A DNA stretch of 64,000 nt, taken from NCBI GenBank assembly GCA_900316235.1, contig ONCC01000001.1, forward strand, positions 88,590 through 152,589, written 5' to 3'. Position numbers and translations under genes: made by a program. The notes under the pieces were generated by a model. It made no database searches and had not been told where the DNA came from. It saw only the letters and a program-made list of their open reading frames with translations. Shown piece after piece: positions 1 to 10,056 of this stretch (within the stretch, counting starts at the first letter, position 1; each line of letters begins with the position of its first letter). This stretch comes from an uncultured Bacteroidales bacterium (GTDB taxonomy: Bacteria; Bacteroidota; Bacteroidia; Bacteroidales; P3).

Positions 1-908
1 TCCTCTACCACGGAGTGCAGAACGGCTGGTATCCACCGCTAATCTTCCTGGGTATAGGAGCAATGACTGACTTCTCGGCATTGCTCTCCAACCCCAAGCT
101 GATGCTTATCGGTGCTGCCGCCCAGGTGGGTATCTTCGCCGCCTATATGGGTGCTCTGGCCCTGGGCTTCATGCCCAATGAGGCTGGTGCCATCGGTATC
201 ATCGGCGGTGCCGACGGCCCCACGGCCATCTTCATCTCCAGCCAGTTGGCTCCCGAGCTCATGGGTGCCATCGCCGTGTCGGCCTACTCCTACATGGCTC
301 TCGTGCCTGTCATCCAGCCGCCCATCATGCGCCTGCTCACCACTCCCAAGGAGCGCACCATCCGCATGAAACCGCCACGCCAGGTCTCCAAGCTCGAGAA
401 GATCACCTTCCCCATCATCGGCCTCCTCTTCTGCGCCTTCATTGTGCCGAGCGGCCTGCCCCTGCTGGGTATGCTCTTCTTTGGTAACCTGCTGAAAGAG
501 TGCGGTGTCACCAAGCGCCTCTCCGACGTGGCCTCCAACGCTATCGTCAACATCTGCACCCTGCTCATCGGCATCACCGTGGGTGCCTCCACCCAGGCCT
601 CGGTGTTCCTCAGCGGCAAGTCGGTGATGATCTTCGGCCTTGGTGCCGGCAGCTTCATCGTGGCTACTTTCTGCGGTGTGCTTTTTGTGAAGATCATGAA
701 CCTCTTCCTCAAGGAAGGTAACAAGATCAACCCCCTCATCGGCAACTCAGGTGTCAGCGCCGTGCCCGATGCCGCCCGCGTGTCGAACAATGTGGGATTG
801 GAGTACGACAAGACCAACTACCTCCTCCAGCACGCCATGGGTCCCAATGTGGCCGGCGTGGTGGGTTCGGCAGTGGCCGCCGGTATCCTGCTGGCCTTCC
901 TGCACTAA
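1..908 (+). CDS. Na+-transporting decarboxylase beta subunit (partial, 5' end missing)
   Basis: This is the membrane beta subunit of a biotin-dependent, sodium-pumping decarboxylase (the oxaloacetate, methylmalonyl-CoA or glutaconyl-CoA family, OadB/MmdB/GcdB). In that family the beta subunit decarboxylates carboxybiotin and exports Na+ across the inner membrane. The open frame runs in from the left edge, so roughly the first quarter of a protein of about 400 residues is missing. The motif [10 protein letters not shown], around bases 200-230, is the family signature and holds the aspartate implicated in Na+ coupling. Several long hydrophobic segments and the conserved C-terminal region follow. 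The substrate cannot be told from this subunit alone. A strong terminator follows directly, so this is probably the last gene of its operon. Confidence 0.93.
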   Translation, partial: LYHGVQNGWYPPLIFLGIGAMTDFSALLSNPKLMLIGAAAQVGIFAAYMGALALGFMPNEAGAIGIIGGADGPTAIFISSQLAPELMGAIAVSAYSYMALVPVIQPPIMRLLTTPKERTIRMKPPRQVSKLEKITFPIIGLLFCAFIVPSGLPLLGMLFFGNLLKECGVTKRLSDVASNAIVNICTLLIGITVGASTQASVFLSGKSVMIFGLGAGSFIVATFCGVLFVKIMNLFLKEGNKINPLIGNSGVSAVPDAARVSNNVGLEYDKTNYLLQHAMGPNVAGVVGSAVAAGILLAFLH

Positions 909-932
909 TCTGGGAAGTCCCTCAACGAAAAG

Positions 933-965
933 AAAGCCCGTTGCTCAAAGCAGCGGGCTTTTTCT
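933..965 (+). terminator. Rho-independent terminator after the decarboxylase gene
   Basis: An 11-bp stem (AAGCCCGTTGC with GCAGCGGGCTT, one G-T pair) closes a short loop and is followed by a T-rich run. It lies 25 bases after the stop codon. Confidence 0.9.
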
Positions 966-990
966 TATATTTAAAGATTGTAATAGTAAT

Positions 991-1068
991 TAGTGGGTAG
1001 TGGATAGTGGATAGTGGGTAGCAATCGTGGACAAGTGCTACACACTACCCACTACCAACTACCCACTA
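991..1068. repeat. Short-period repeat forming a long inverted repeat
   Basis: The left part (991-1021) repeats TAGTGGGTAG and TAGTGGATAG units. The right part (about 1044-1068) is its near reverse complement (CTACCCACTACC units). The two can fold into a long hairpin between the converging decarboxylase and nitroreductase genes. No coding potential is seen. Confidence 0.7.
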
Positions 1069-1093
1069 AACCTTAACCTTTAGCCATTAACCG

Positions 1094-1654
1094 TTATTCC
1101 ACCCAGCGGATGTAGTCGGCCTTGCGGGGCAGGGGAGAGGGGATGGTTTTGGCGGGATAGCCGAGGACGAGGTGGTCGATACCCTCGTAGTCGCCCTCGA
1201 TGCCAAGGTCGCGGAGAATGGCTTTGCCTTCTTCGGAGTCGAACTCCTCCTTGGCGCGGTGGATCCAGCAGGAGGCGAGGCCTACGGCATGGGCGGCGTT
1301 GGCGAGGTTGGTGATTACGGCACAGCCGTCGTAGAGGTAGGTCGGCACTTTGCGGTTAGCCAGCACCAGCAACACCACGGGGGCACCGTAGAAGGGATCA
1401 AACCCTTCGGGACCGGGATTCTCACCACGCTGCACCTTTAGCATGTTCCATATCTTGGCATTCATGGCCGACAGGCGGTCGCGCAGCTCCTTGCGGGTGA
1501 TGGCGACGATGAGGGGGCTCTGTTTCCCGTGGCCCGTGGGAGCCCAGGTGCCGGCCTCACAGACTTTGGCGACAAGCTCTTTCGAGGGCATGTCGGGCAA
1601 AAAAGCGCGGCAACTGCGCCGCGCTTTCATATTTTCCAATGCTTGTGTGTTCAT
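1094..1654 (-). CDS. Nitroreductase family protein
   Basis: This is a 186-residue flavoprotein of the FMN-dependent nitroreductase family, which reduces nitroaromatics, quinones or flavins with NAD(P)H. The N-terminal ARRSCRAF (residues 12-19) matches the FMN-phosphate-binding RRS/T-R-F motif. The hydrophobic stretch with GLASCWI near residue 125 and the C-terminal VLGYPAK are also typical of the fold. Its length fits the compact members of the family. The start codon overlaps the stop of the upstream lipoprotein gene by 4 bases (ATGA), so the two are probably translationally coupled. The true substrate is unknown. Confidence 0.9.
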   Translation of the reverse strand: MNTQALENMKARRSCRAFLPDMPSKELVAKVCEAGTWAPTGHGKQSPLIVAITRKELRDRLSAMNAKIWNMLKVQRGENPGPEGFDPFYGAPVVLLVLANRKVPTYLYDGCAVITNLANAAHAVGLASCWIHRAKEEFDSEEGKAILRDLGIEGDYEGIDHLVLGYPAKTIPSPLPRKADYIRWVE

Positions 1655-2094
1655 TTCTTATCGAGTGTGGCGATGAGGTTGGTGACGGCGGGAGTGGTTT
1701 TGTTGAGTTGGGTCGGAGTGCTGGTGCTGTTCACCGTGGCAAGGGACGAGGTGCCGAGGAGGGCGTTGATGAAGGCGGCGGAGTTCTGGTTGGTGATGAG
1801 GCCGGCGGAGGAGAGGACGAGTCCCGAGGCGAAGGCCTTGCGGTAGTTGCTGTTGTCCTTGTTCTGGGAGAGTTGGGTGTAGCAGGTGGCGAGGGTCAGC
1901 GCGTTGGTGAGATTGTTGCCCGTGGTGAGGCTCAGGGAGCCTGTGGCCTTGTACGACTGGTAGAGGCCGAGGACGGCGGCGCCGCAGGTCTGGCCAAGGG
2001 CGGTGGCGGCCGAATTGCTGGAGCTGTTGAGAATGCCGCACGAAGTCAATGCCAAAGTGGCAAAAGAGACGAGAATAATGCTTAATCTTTTCAT
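1651..2094 (-). CDS. Small lipoprotein of unknown function
   Basis: This is a 147-residue protein with a clear lipoprotein signal: MKRLS, a hydrophobic core and the lipobox LTSC with the cysteine at residue 19. The mature part is rich in Ser, Thr, Asn and Ala and is probably helical. I do not recognise a named family, although similar small Asn/Ser-rich lipoproteins are common in Bacteroidota. It is the first gene of a two-gene unit with the nitroreductase and has its own promoter just upstream. Confidence 0.8.
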   Translation of the reverse strand: MKRLSIILVSFATLALTSCGILNSSSNSAATALGQTCGAAVLGLYQSYKATGSLSLTTGNNLTNALTLATCYTQLSQNKDNSNYRKAFASGLVLSSAGLITNQNSAAFINALLGTSSLATVNSTSTPTQLNKTTPAVTNLIATLDKK

Positions 2095-2136
2095 TTTGAA
2101 TATTTTTTATTGATTGTGTCTTGAATTAACAATCTG

Positions 2137-2144
2137 CAAATATA
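2137..2144 (-). promoter_or_regulatory. Bacteroidota -7 promoter element (TATATTTG)
   Basis: TATATTTG on the minus strand matches the TAnnTTTG consensus and is followed by GC. It lies about 43 bases upstream of the lipoprotein start codon and would drive the lipoprotein-nitroreductase pair. Confidence 0.7.
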
Positions 2145-2370
2145 CAAAAAATACACTTCGCAGAAAAATTAATTTTTGCCATTCACGAAATATTGCCTAT
2201 CTCCTCCACCCCTATAAGGACTCTAAAACAACAGGGAAACTGACATTTTCTCCGTGAATAATTTTAACATTTATTAAGTTAATTTCTGGTAGAAATATCT
2301 CCACCCGCACCTGTTTTGAAGGCAGGGGGCCGTTTTTTGTGTATAAGTCACTGTACCTGATTAGTATGAA

Positions 2371-2449
2371 CTACCTACCATCTCCTTACCAACTCCTAAC
2401 CAACTCCTACCACAGTAGGTGTTGATAGGGTTGTGGCAGGGTGTTGGTG
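2371..2449. repeat. TACC hairpin repeat, copy 1 (diverged)
   Basis: Left-arm units are ACCAACTCCTAACCAACTCC and the centre is TACCACAGTA. The right arm, GTTGATAGGG and GTGTTGG, is degenerate. It belongs to the eight-copy intergenic family described in the findings. Confidence 0.75.
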
Positions 2450-2469
2450 TTTAAGAATTGTTAACATTT

Positions 2470-4340
<1,871 letters not shown>

Positions 4341-4341
<1 letters not shown>

Positions 4342-5048
4342 TATTTGGTCAGTTTCTCAAACTCCTCCTTTGCGGCTTCCATCAACTGCAGGAATTCCTT
4401 GTCGGCATGCAGGCGTGCCACTGCGGCGCTAGCCACAAGGTAGCCTGCGTTGACATCGCTCTGCCAGTGGAAACCGGCGATGACACGGCTTTCACCGTAG
4501 CGGTATCCCACGGCAAGTATTTTGTCGGCCATTTCGGGGGCGACTTCGGTAAGCAGCAGGGCGGCGCTCCATCCGAGGATGGTGTGGCCGGAAGGGTAGG
4601 AGCCGTTGTGGCTCAGCTCCTCCTCGTCTTCGGGCACGAGGGTGGGCTCTTCGAAGAAGATGTAGGGACGCGTGCGCATGTAGTGCTCTTTGGGGATGAT
4701 GCCTGCCTGGTCGGCGGTCATAACGCCGACACCCAACATCTTGTAGATGGCGGGCGTGTTCTCGGGAGTGATTTTGATACCCAGCACCTCGCTAAAGATG
4801 ATGCATGTGTTCTCCACGCTCCACACGGCATCGCTTATGGCGATGTCGCGACGTTCGGGGTTTTTGCGCTGTTCCAGTCCCCAGAAGTACTGGGACTTGT
4901 CGTATTGGAAGGCTGCGCTGGCGGTGTCGGGCGGTGCAGGAAGGAAGTTGACGGCATTAGGCATCTGCTCCTTGAAAATCAGCGGGTCCTGAGCCGCGAG
5001 GGTCAGGCAGAAGCAGCATAAGATAAGGGTTAAGGTGTATTTCTTCAT
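4341..5048 (-). CDS. Secreted PAP2-family acid phosphatase
   Basis: This is a 235-residue phosphatase of the PAP2/class A acid phosphatase superfamily. It carries an N-terminal signal peptide (MKKYTLTLILCCFCLTLAAQ) and is therefore periplasmic. All three catalytic motifs are present: KEHYMRTRP (K-x6-RP), YPSGH, and SRVIAGFHWQSD (SR-x5-H-x3-D with the nucleophilic His). Class A acid phosphatases hydrolyse phosphomonoesters. The absence of other membrane segments argues against a lipid phosphatase. It starts 9 bases after the stop of the upstream flavoprotein gene and overlaps the ABC-F start, so all three are probably co-transcribed. Confidence 0.9.
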
Positions 5049-5057
5049 GTTATTTTT

Positions 5058-7313
5058 TTATTTCTCCAATGCTTCCATGATGGCTTTGGCGGCTTTGCGG
5101 CCGGCACCCATGGCGAGGATTACCGTAGCGGCACCGCTGACGGCGTCGCCACCGGCGAAGATAAGCTTGCGGCTCGTCTGGCCGTTCTCGTCGGCTTTGA
5201 TGCCGCCCCAGGTCTCGCATTCGAGGCCGGGCGTGGTGGTGCGGATGAGGGGGTTGGGGCTGGTGCCAAGGGCGGCGACAATGGTGTCGGCCTCGACATC
5301 GCATTCGCTATTATCAATGGGTGTGAACTTGCGGCGACCTTTCTCGTCGGGCTCGCCCATGGCCATCTTCACACAGCGCAGGGCGCGCACGGTGCCGTCG
5401 TCGTTGCCGAGGATTTCCACGGGAGCCGTCTGGAACATGAACTGCACGCCCTCTTCCATGGCGTGGTGCACCTCCTCGCGGCGGGCGGGCATATCCTCCT
5501 GACCGCGGCGGTAGACGACGGTGACCTCGCTGCCGAGGCGCAGGGCGGTACGGGCGGCATCCATGGCTACATTGCCTCCACCCACTACTATCACCTTCTT
5601 GCCGAGGTAGATGGGGGTGTCGTATTGCTCGTCGTAGCCATGCATGAGGTTGGTGCGGGTGAGGAGCTCATTGGCGCTGATGACACCAATGAGAGTCTCG
5701 CCCTTGACGCCCATGAACTTGGGTAGGCCGGCACCTGAGGCGATGTAGACGGCATCGTACTCCATGTCTTCGAAGAGCTGGTCGATGGTGATGCTCTTGC
5801 CGATGATGACGTTGGTTCGTATCTCGACGCCCAGACGGCGCAGGTTCTCGATCTCGGGCTCCACGACGCGCTGTTTGGGCAGGCGGAACTCGGGAATGCC
5901 GTAGACGAGCACGCCGCCGGCATGGTGCAGGGCCTCGAAGACGGTTACTTGGTAGCCGTGCTTGGCGAGGTCGCCGGCGCAGGTGAGGCCGCTGGGGCCG
6001 CTGCCGATGACAGCCACCTTGCGACCGGCAGGGTAGCAGGGACTCTGGGGCTTGGATTTGGCGCGGTGGTTGTCGGCCACGAAGCGCTCGAGAGCACCGA
6101 TAGCGATAGGTTCAGCCTTCACGCCCATCACGCAGCTGCCCTCGCATTGTGTCTCCTGCGGACAGACGCGGCCGCAGACGGCCGGCAGGGCCGAGTCGTG
6201 GCTGATGGTGATATAGGCTTGGTTGAAGTTCTCTTCCTTGATGTTCTGTATGAAGAGCGGTATGTTGATGCCCACGGGGCATGCCTCGACGCAGCGCGGC
6301 TTCTTGCACTGCAGGCAACGGCTGGCTTCAGCGAGGGCCTGGTGCTCGGTGAGGCCGAAGGAGACCTCGTCGAAGTTGTGGGCACGGACTTTGGGGTCCT
6401 GTTCACGGGGTTTCTGACGCTTTTGTGCTTCTGCCATAGCGCTCTCCACGGCGGGTGCCAGGTTGCACTTGTGGCCTTCGGAGGCAGTGGCGATGCGGTA
6501 GCGACGAGCGTCGGGGGTCTTGAGCTTGCGGGCGGCCTCGTCGAAGTCCACCAGATGGCCGTCGAATTCGGGTCCGTCGACGCAGCAGAACTTCACCTCG
6601 TCACCTACGCGTACACGGCAGGCGCCGCACATACCGGTGCCGTCGACCATCATGCAGTTGAGGCTCACGATGGTGGCCAGGTCGTATTTCTTTGTGGTGA
6701 GGCTAACGAACTTCATCATCGGCAGGGGACCGATGGCCACACAATGGCTGTACTCCACGCCTTTGGTGCAGAGCTCGTCGACCTTGGCGGTGACGAGACC
6801 TTGTTCGCCGTAGCTGCCATCGTCGGTCATGATGTGCAGGTTGTGGCACACGGCACGCAGCTCGTCCTCATAGAAGAGCAGGTCTTTGGAGCGGGCGCCA
6901 ATGATGACATCGGTGGGGATGCCTTGACGGAAAGCCCATTTCACCTGTGGAAACACCGGCGCGATACCCACACCACCGGCCACGAAGAGCAGCCGCTTCA
7001 GCTCGCCTTTCGCATGCTTCTCTATCAGCTCACTTGGCCGTCCCAGGGGACCCACGATGGTATAAAGGTCGTCGCCTTCCTTCATCTCGGCCAGCTGGCG
7101 TGTGGTTTCGCCAACCACCTGGAAGACGATGACCACCGACTGGCGTTGGTATACGATGTCGCTGATGGTGAGCGGTATGCGCTCGCCGTTCTCGTGGGGA
7201 ATGACGATAACGAACTGGCCCGGCTTGCCGCTGAGCGATATCCATGGGGCATGGATCTCCATCCGGTAAATCTCGTGGCTGTTGAGCAGCCGCTTGCTGA
7301 TGATTTCGTACAT
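5058..7313 (-). CDS. FNR-like/GltD-like fusion flavoprotein (single-chain Nfn or glutamate synthase small-subunit type)
   Basis: This 751-residue protein fuses two modules. Residues 1 to about 280 are a ferredoxin-NADP reductase-like domain with a [2Fe-2S] cysteine cluster (CMMVDGTGMCGACRV and a later C), as in PyrK and NfnA. Residues from about 300 on resemble the glutamate synthase small subunit and NfnB, with [4Fe-4S] motifs CLQCKKPRCVEACP and TQCEGSC. An FAD site (GSGPSGLTCAGDLA) and an NADPH site (GGGNVAMDAA) follow. Databases often name such fusions dihydroorotate dehydrogenase B NAD-binding subunit/glutamate synthase. No large glutamate synthase subunit or pyrD lies nearby. The A-B order fits an electron-bifurcating NfnAB transhydrogenase in one chain, which is my inference. 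The start at 7313 was chosen because a longer TTG-start frame would run through the promoter. Confidence 0.9.
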   Translation of the reverse strand: MYEIISKRLLNSHEIYRMEIHAPWISLSGKPGQFVIVIPHENGERIPLTISDIVYQRQSVVIVFQVVGETTRQLAEMKEGDDLYTIVGPLGRPSELIEKHAKGELKRLLFVAGGVGIAPVFPQVKWAFRQGIPTDVIIGARSKDLLFYEDELRAVCHNLHIMTDDGSYGEQGLVTAKVDELCTKGVEYSHCVAIGPLPMMKFVSLTTKKYDLATIVSLNCMMVDGTGMCGACRVRVGDEVKFCCVDGPEFDGHLVDFDEAARKLKTPDARRYRIATASEGHKCNLAPAVESAMAEAQKRQKPREQDPKVRAHNFDEVSFGLTEHQALAEASRCLQCKKPRCVEACPVGINIPLFIQNIKEENFNQAYITISHDSALPAVCGRVCPQETQCEGSCVMGVKAEPIAIGALERFVADNHRAKSKPQSPCYPAGRKVAVIGSGPSGLTCAGDLAKHGYQVTVFEALHHAGGVLVYGIPEFRLPKQRVVEPEIENLRRLGVEIRTNVIIGKSITIDQLFEDMEYDAVYIASGAGLPKFMGVKGETLIGVISANELLTRTNLMHGYDEQYDTPIYLGKKVIVVGGGNVAMDAARTALRLGSEVTVVYRRGQEDMPARREEVHHAMEEGVQFMFQTAPVEILGNDDGTVRALRCVKMAMGEPDEKGRRKFTPIDNSECDVEADTIVAALGTSPNPLIRTTTPGLECETWGGIKADENGQTSRKLIFAGGDAVSGAATVILAMGAGRKAAKAIMEALEK

Positions 7314-7331
7314 GTAGTAGTTAAATTTTTT

Positions 7332-7345
7332 GCAAAGGTACAAAT
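7332..7345 (-). promoter_or_regulatory. Promoter of the Nfn-like operon (TACCTTTG)
   Basis: On the minus strand, TTTGTACCTTTGCA contains the Bacteroidota -7 element TACCTTTG. It lies about 20 bases before the chosen ATG, giving a very short leader, and it shows that the upstream in-frame TTG is not a start. Confidence 0.85.
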
Positions 7346-7372
7346 AATCTATGGAATGGCCAAATAATATTT

Positions 7373-9829
7373 TTAGGCGGGATCGACGTCGTAGATGATG
7401 GTGACGCCGCTCCAGCCCTCCTGCTTGGTAAGGTCGTCGCCCACCTGACGGATGACGCGCTTGGCGTCGGCAATAGGCTCGGAACGGTCGAAACGGAGGG
7501 TTATCTGCTTGAGGTACAGGCCACGGATGCGGCTCACCAAAGGATATTCCGGTCCGAGGACACGTGTCTCGAAAGCACCGCGTAGCTGGAAGGCCATCCA
7601 GTCGGCGGCAGCGTTGAGGACATTGGTATCACGATGCTTCAAAGTGATCTCTATCAGGCGGTAGTAGGGTGGGTAGCGGAAGACGCGCCGCTCCTGGATC
7701 TGCTCATTGTAGAGGCCCTGGTAGTCGTTGTCTATCACGTTGGCAATGACCTGATGGTAGGGGTTGTAGGTCTGAATAATGACTTTGCCTCCGCCATTGT
7801 GGCGACCGGCGCGGCCGCTGACCTGCGTCATCTGCTGGAAGGCGCGCTCGTAGGAGCGGAACGAGGGGTAGTTGATGATGTTGTCGGCATTGATGATGCC
7901 CACCACGCTGACATGCTCAAAGTCAAGGCCTTTGGTAACCATCTGGGTGCCCACGAGGATATCGATGCGGCGGTGCTCAAAGTCGGAGAGTATCTCGAGG
8001 TACTGGTTCTTCTGCAGGGTGCTGTCGAGGTCCATGCGTGCCACATTGGCCTCGGGGAAGAGTATCTGGAGGTCCTCCTCGATGCGCTCGGTGCCTACAC
8101 CGGTCATCTTCAGGTGGGTGGAGTGGCATGCCGGACATTCCGACGGCACGGGGATAGAAAAGCCGCAGTAGTGACAGCGCAACGAGTTGGTGGCCTTGTG
8201 GTAGACCAGCGACACATCGCAGTGGACACAATGGGGCACCTCGTGGCAGTCGTCGCACTCCAGACGTAGCGAGAAACCTCGTCGGTTCTGGAAGAGGATG
8301 ACCTGCTGCTTCTTGGAGAGTGCATCCTCGATGGCCTGCAGCAGCGTCACCGAGAAATGGCCCTTGACCAGCCCTTGACGGTGTGCCTCTTTCATGTCGA
8401 CACAAGTTACCTCGGGCAATTCGAAGCCACCATAACGCTTTGTCATTGTGGTGAGTCCATACTTCCCTTCGAGGGCGTTGAAGTAGGTTTCCACACTGGG
8501 AGTGGCGCTGCCGAGGACAGTGCGGGCGCTCCATAGGCGTGCCAGGTAGAGTGCCGCATCGCGGGCATGATAACGGGGCGAGGGCTCGAACTGCTTGTAG
8601 GAACTGTCGTGCTCCTCGTCGACAATGATAAGTTTTAAATCTTTGAACGGCAGGAAGATGGCACTCCTGGCCCCAAGTAACACTTGATATTCGCCACTGA
8701 GGGTGCGATGCCACACTTCGGTGCGCTCGCTGGCGCTGAAGCGGGAGTGGTAGATACCCACCTTGCCACCGAAATATTTCCTCAGGCGGTTGATAATTTG
8801 TGCCGTCAGCGCAATCTCCGGCAGCAGGAACAGCGCCTGCCCACCAGACCTCACTACCTCGTCTATCATCTTGATATACACCTCCGTCTTACCGCTGGAA
8901 GTGACGCCGTGGAGGAGGAATGTGTTGAAACGGTCAGACTTCAAGTAGTCGAATGCTGCCTGCTGTTCTTCGTTCAGTATAATCGATGATGGGTCAACCA
9001 ACTCTGCGTCGCTGTAGTCCTTCAGGCGGCTCTCGATGCGTTCCTCGACGGTAAGCACACCGTTTTTGATAAGCGTCTGCAACGCAGAGTTTTGCGGTAG
9101 CTCACGTTTGGCCACGGCCTCCTTGCCGAAATGCGACAGCTGCAGGAACTGCATCATCAGTTCCACCTGTTTCACGCGTTTTTTGCGCTCCAACTCGTCG
9201 AAGAGCGCTTTCTGCGCGGTCTCTTCTTTGTAATTGTCCGATAACAATATATAAGGCGACTTCTTCGGCACGAAGCGCTGCCGCAGCTCCTCGTCCATCA
9301 TCACAATCTCGCGCTCAATCATGCCGCGGATGAGCGGCATAATCTTTTGGAGACCAATGGCCCGGCTGATGTCGAGCACGCGCATCACGGGGTGCTCGCT
9401 CAGCAGGTCGACCACCATACGCTCGTATTTGGAAAGGCTGGAGAGCTCGCCGCTGAAGTCGGGGTGTATTGCCACGGCGCTCTCGCTGGCCAGCTTGAGG
9501 CCCGAGGGTAGGGCCACGGCCATCACATCGCCTGGCGAGCACATGTAGTAGCGGCCCATCCACTCCCAGAACTCCATCTGGCGCTCGGTGACCACGGGCT
9601 CGGTGTCGAGTACTGCCATTATATACTTCGATTTCCACTGAGGGGCCTCCTGGTGGATGCGGCGCACCACGGCGGAGTACATCCGCGCGCTTTTGGCACC
9701 GAACTGCACCACCACGCGGGCTCCCACCTGCACCTGTCCGTTGTACTCCTGTGGCACCCTATAAGTATAGGTGCCAGGAAGATGCAGCGGCAGCAGCACG
9801 TCGACATAATATACCTCGGTCTCGTTCAT
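7373..9829 (-). CDS. priA: Primosomal protein N' (replication restart helicase PriA)
   Basis: This is an 818-residue 3'-to-5' DNA helicase that recognises stalled forks and restarts replication. An N-terminal DNA-binding domain precedes the helicase core, with Walker A HGVTSSGKTEVY and the Walker B box VDEEHDSSYKQ. A zinc-binding insertion with eight cysteines in four pairs follows (from CDDCHEVPHC to CPAC). The C-terminal helicase motifs include GTQMVTKGLDF and QVSGRAGRHNGGG. Length and order fit full-length PriA. The ATG at 9829 was chosen over an upstream TTG because the promoter TATCTTTG at 9839-9846 overlaps the extra codons. Confidence 0.97.
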   Translation of the reverse strand: MNETEVYYVDVLLPLHLPGTYTYRVPQEYNGQVQVGARVVVQFGAKSARMYSAVVRRIHQEAPQWKSKYIMAVLDTEPVVTERQMEFWEWMGRYYMCSPGDVMAVALPSGLKLASESAVAIHPDFSGELSSLSKYERMVVDLLSEHPVMRVLDISRAIGLQKIMPLIRGMIEREIVMMDEELRQRFVPKKSPYILLSDNYKEETAQKALFDELERKKRVKQVELMMQFLQLSHFGKEAVAKRELPQNSALQTLIKNGVLTVEERIESRLKDYSDAELVDPSSIILNEEQQAAFDYLKSDRFNTFLLHGVTSSGKTEVYIKMIDEVVRSGGQALFLLPEIALTAQIINRLRKYFGGKVGIYHSRFSASERTEVWHRTLSGEYQVLLGARSAIFLPFKDLKLIIVDEEHDSSYKQFEPSPRYHARDAALYLARLWSARTVLGSATPSVETYFNALEGKYGLTTMTKRYGGFELPEVTCVDMKEAHRQGLVKGHFSVTLLQAIEDALSKKQQVILFQNRRGFSLRLECDDCHEVPHCVHCDVSLVYHKATNSLRCHYCGFSIPVPSECPACHSTHLKMTGVGTERIEEDLQILFPEANVARMDLDSTLQKNQYLEILSDFEHRRIDILVGTQMVTKGLDFEHVSVVGIINADNIINYPSFRSYERAFQQMTQVSGRAGRHNGGGKVIIQTYNPYHQVIANVIDNDYQGLYNEQIQERRVFRYPPYYRLIEITLKHRDTNVLNAAADWMAFQLRGAFETRVLGPEYPLVSRIRGLYLKQITLRFDRSEPIADAKRVIRQVGDDLTKQEGWSGVTIIYDVDPA

Positions 9830-9838
9830 TACAAGGTG

Positions 9839-9846
9839 CAAAGATA
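9839..9846 (-). promoter_or_regulatory. Promoter of priA (TATCTTTG)
   Basis: The minus-strand TATCTTTG followed by CA matches the -7 consensus. With transcription starting a few bases downstream, only a handful of leader bases precede the ATG at 9829, so the mRNA would be almost leaderless. Confidence 0.8.
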
Positions 9847-9887
9847 CAAAAAAATTAGATATCAGTTAGGATAATCGACCTACGAAA

Positions 9888-9956
9888 TCCCAACCAACGC
9901 CCTACCAACTCCTACCATGGTAGGAGTTGGTTAGGAGTTGGTAGGGTGTTGGTAAC
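9888..9956. repeat. TACC hairpin repeat, copy 2
   Basis: The perfect central palindrome CCAACTCCTACCATGGTAGG continues to AGTTGG and is followed by TTAGGAGTTGGTAGGGTGTT. It lies between the divergent priA and argS promoters. Confidence 0.9.
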
Positions 9957-10016
9957 TGGTTTATAGCTATTTAGTGTCAAGTTGATTTTTGGCGCTTTCG
10001 ATTCAATTTTTTTGCG

Positions 10017-10024
10017 TATTTTTG
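10017..10024 (+). promoter_or_regulatory. Promoter of argS (TATTTTTG)
   Basis: TATTTTTG followed by CA matches the -7 element, 33 bases before the argS start codon. T-rich sequence lies at the -33 position. Confidence 0.8.
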
Positions 10025-10056
10025 CATTTTGTTTTTGTAAATAACATTGTACCTAT

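Larger units (their letters stand above)
2095..2469. other. Intergenic region with promoter and hairpin repeat
   Basis: There is no gene here. The stretch is AT-rich near the lipoprotein start, where its promoter lies, and ends in a diverged copy of the TACC hairpin repeat next to the ABC-F stop codon. Nothing else was recognised. Confidence 0.6.

Noticed and set aside
7314..7343. TTG start for the Nfn-like gene
   Set aside because: The extra codons contain the promoter TACCTTTG.
5922..7367. 481-codon plus-strand frame opposite the Nfn-like gene
   Set aside because: Antisense shadow of a well-supported gene, with no family match.
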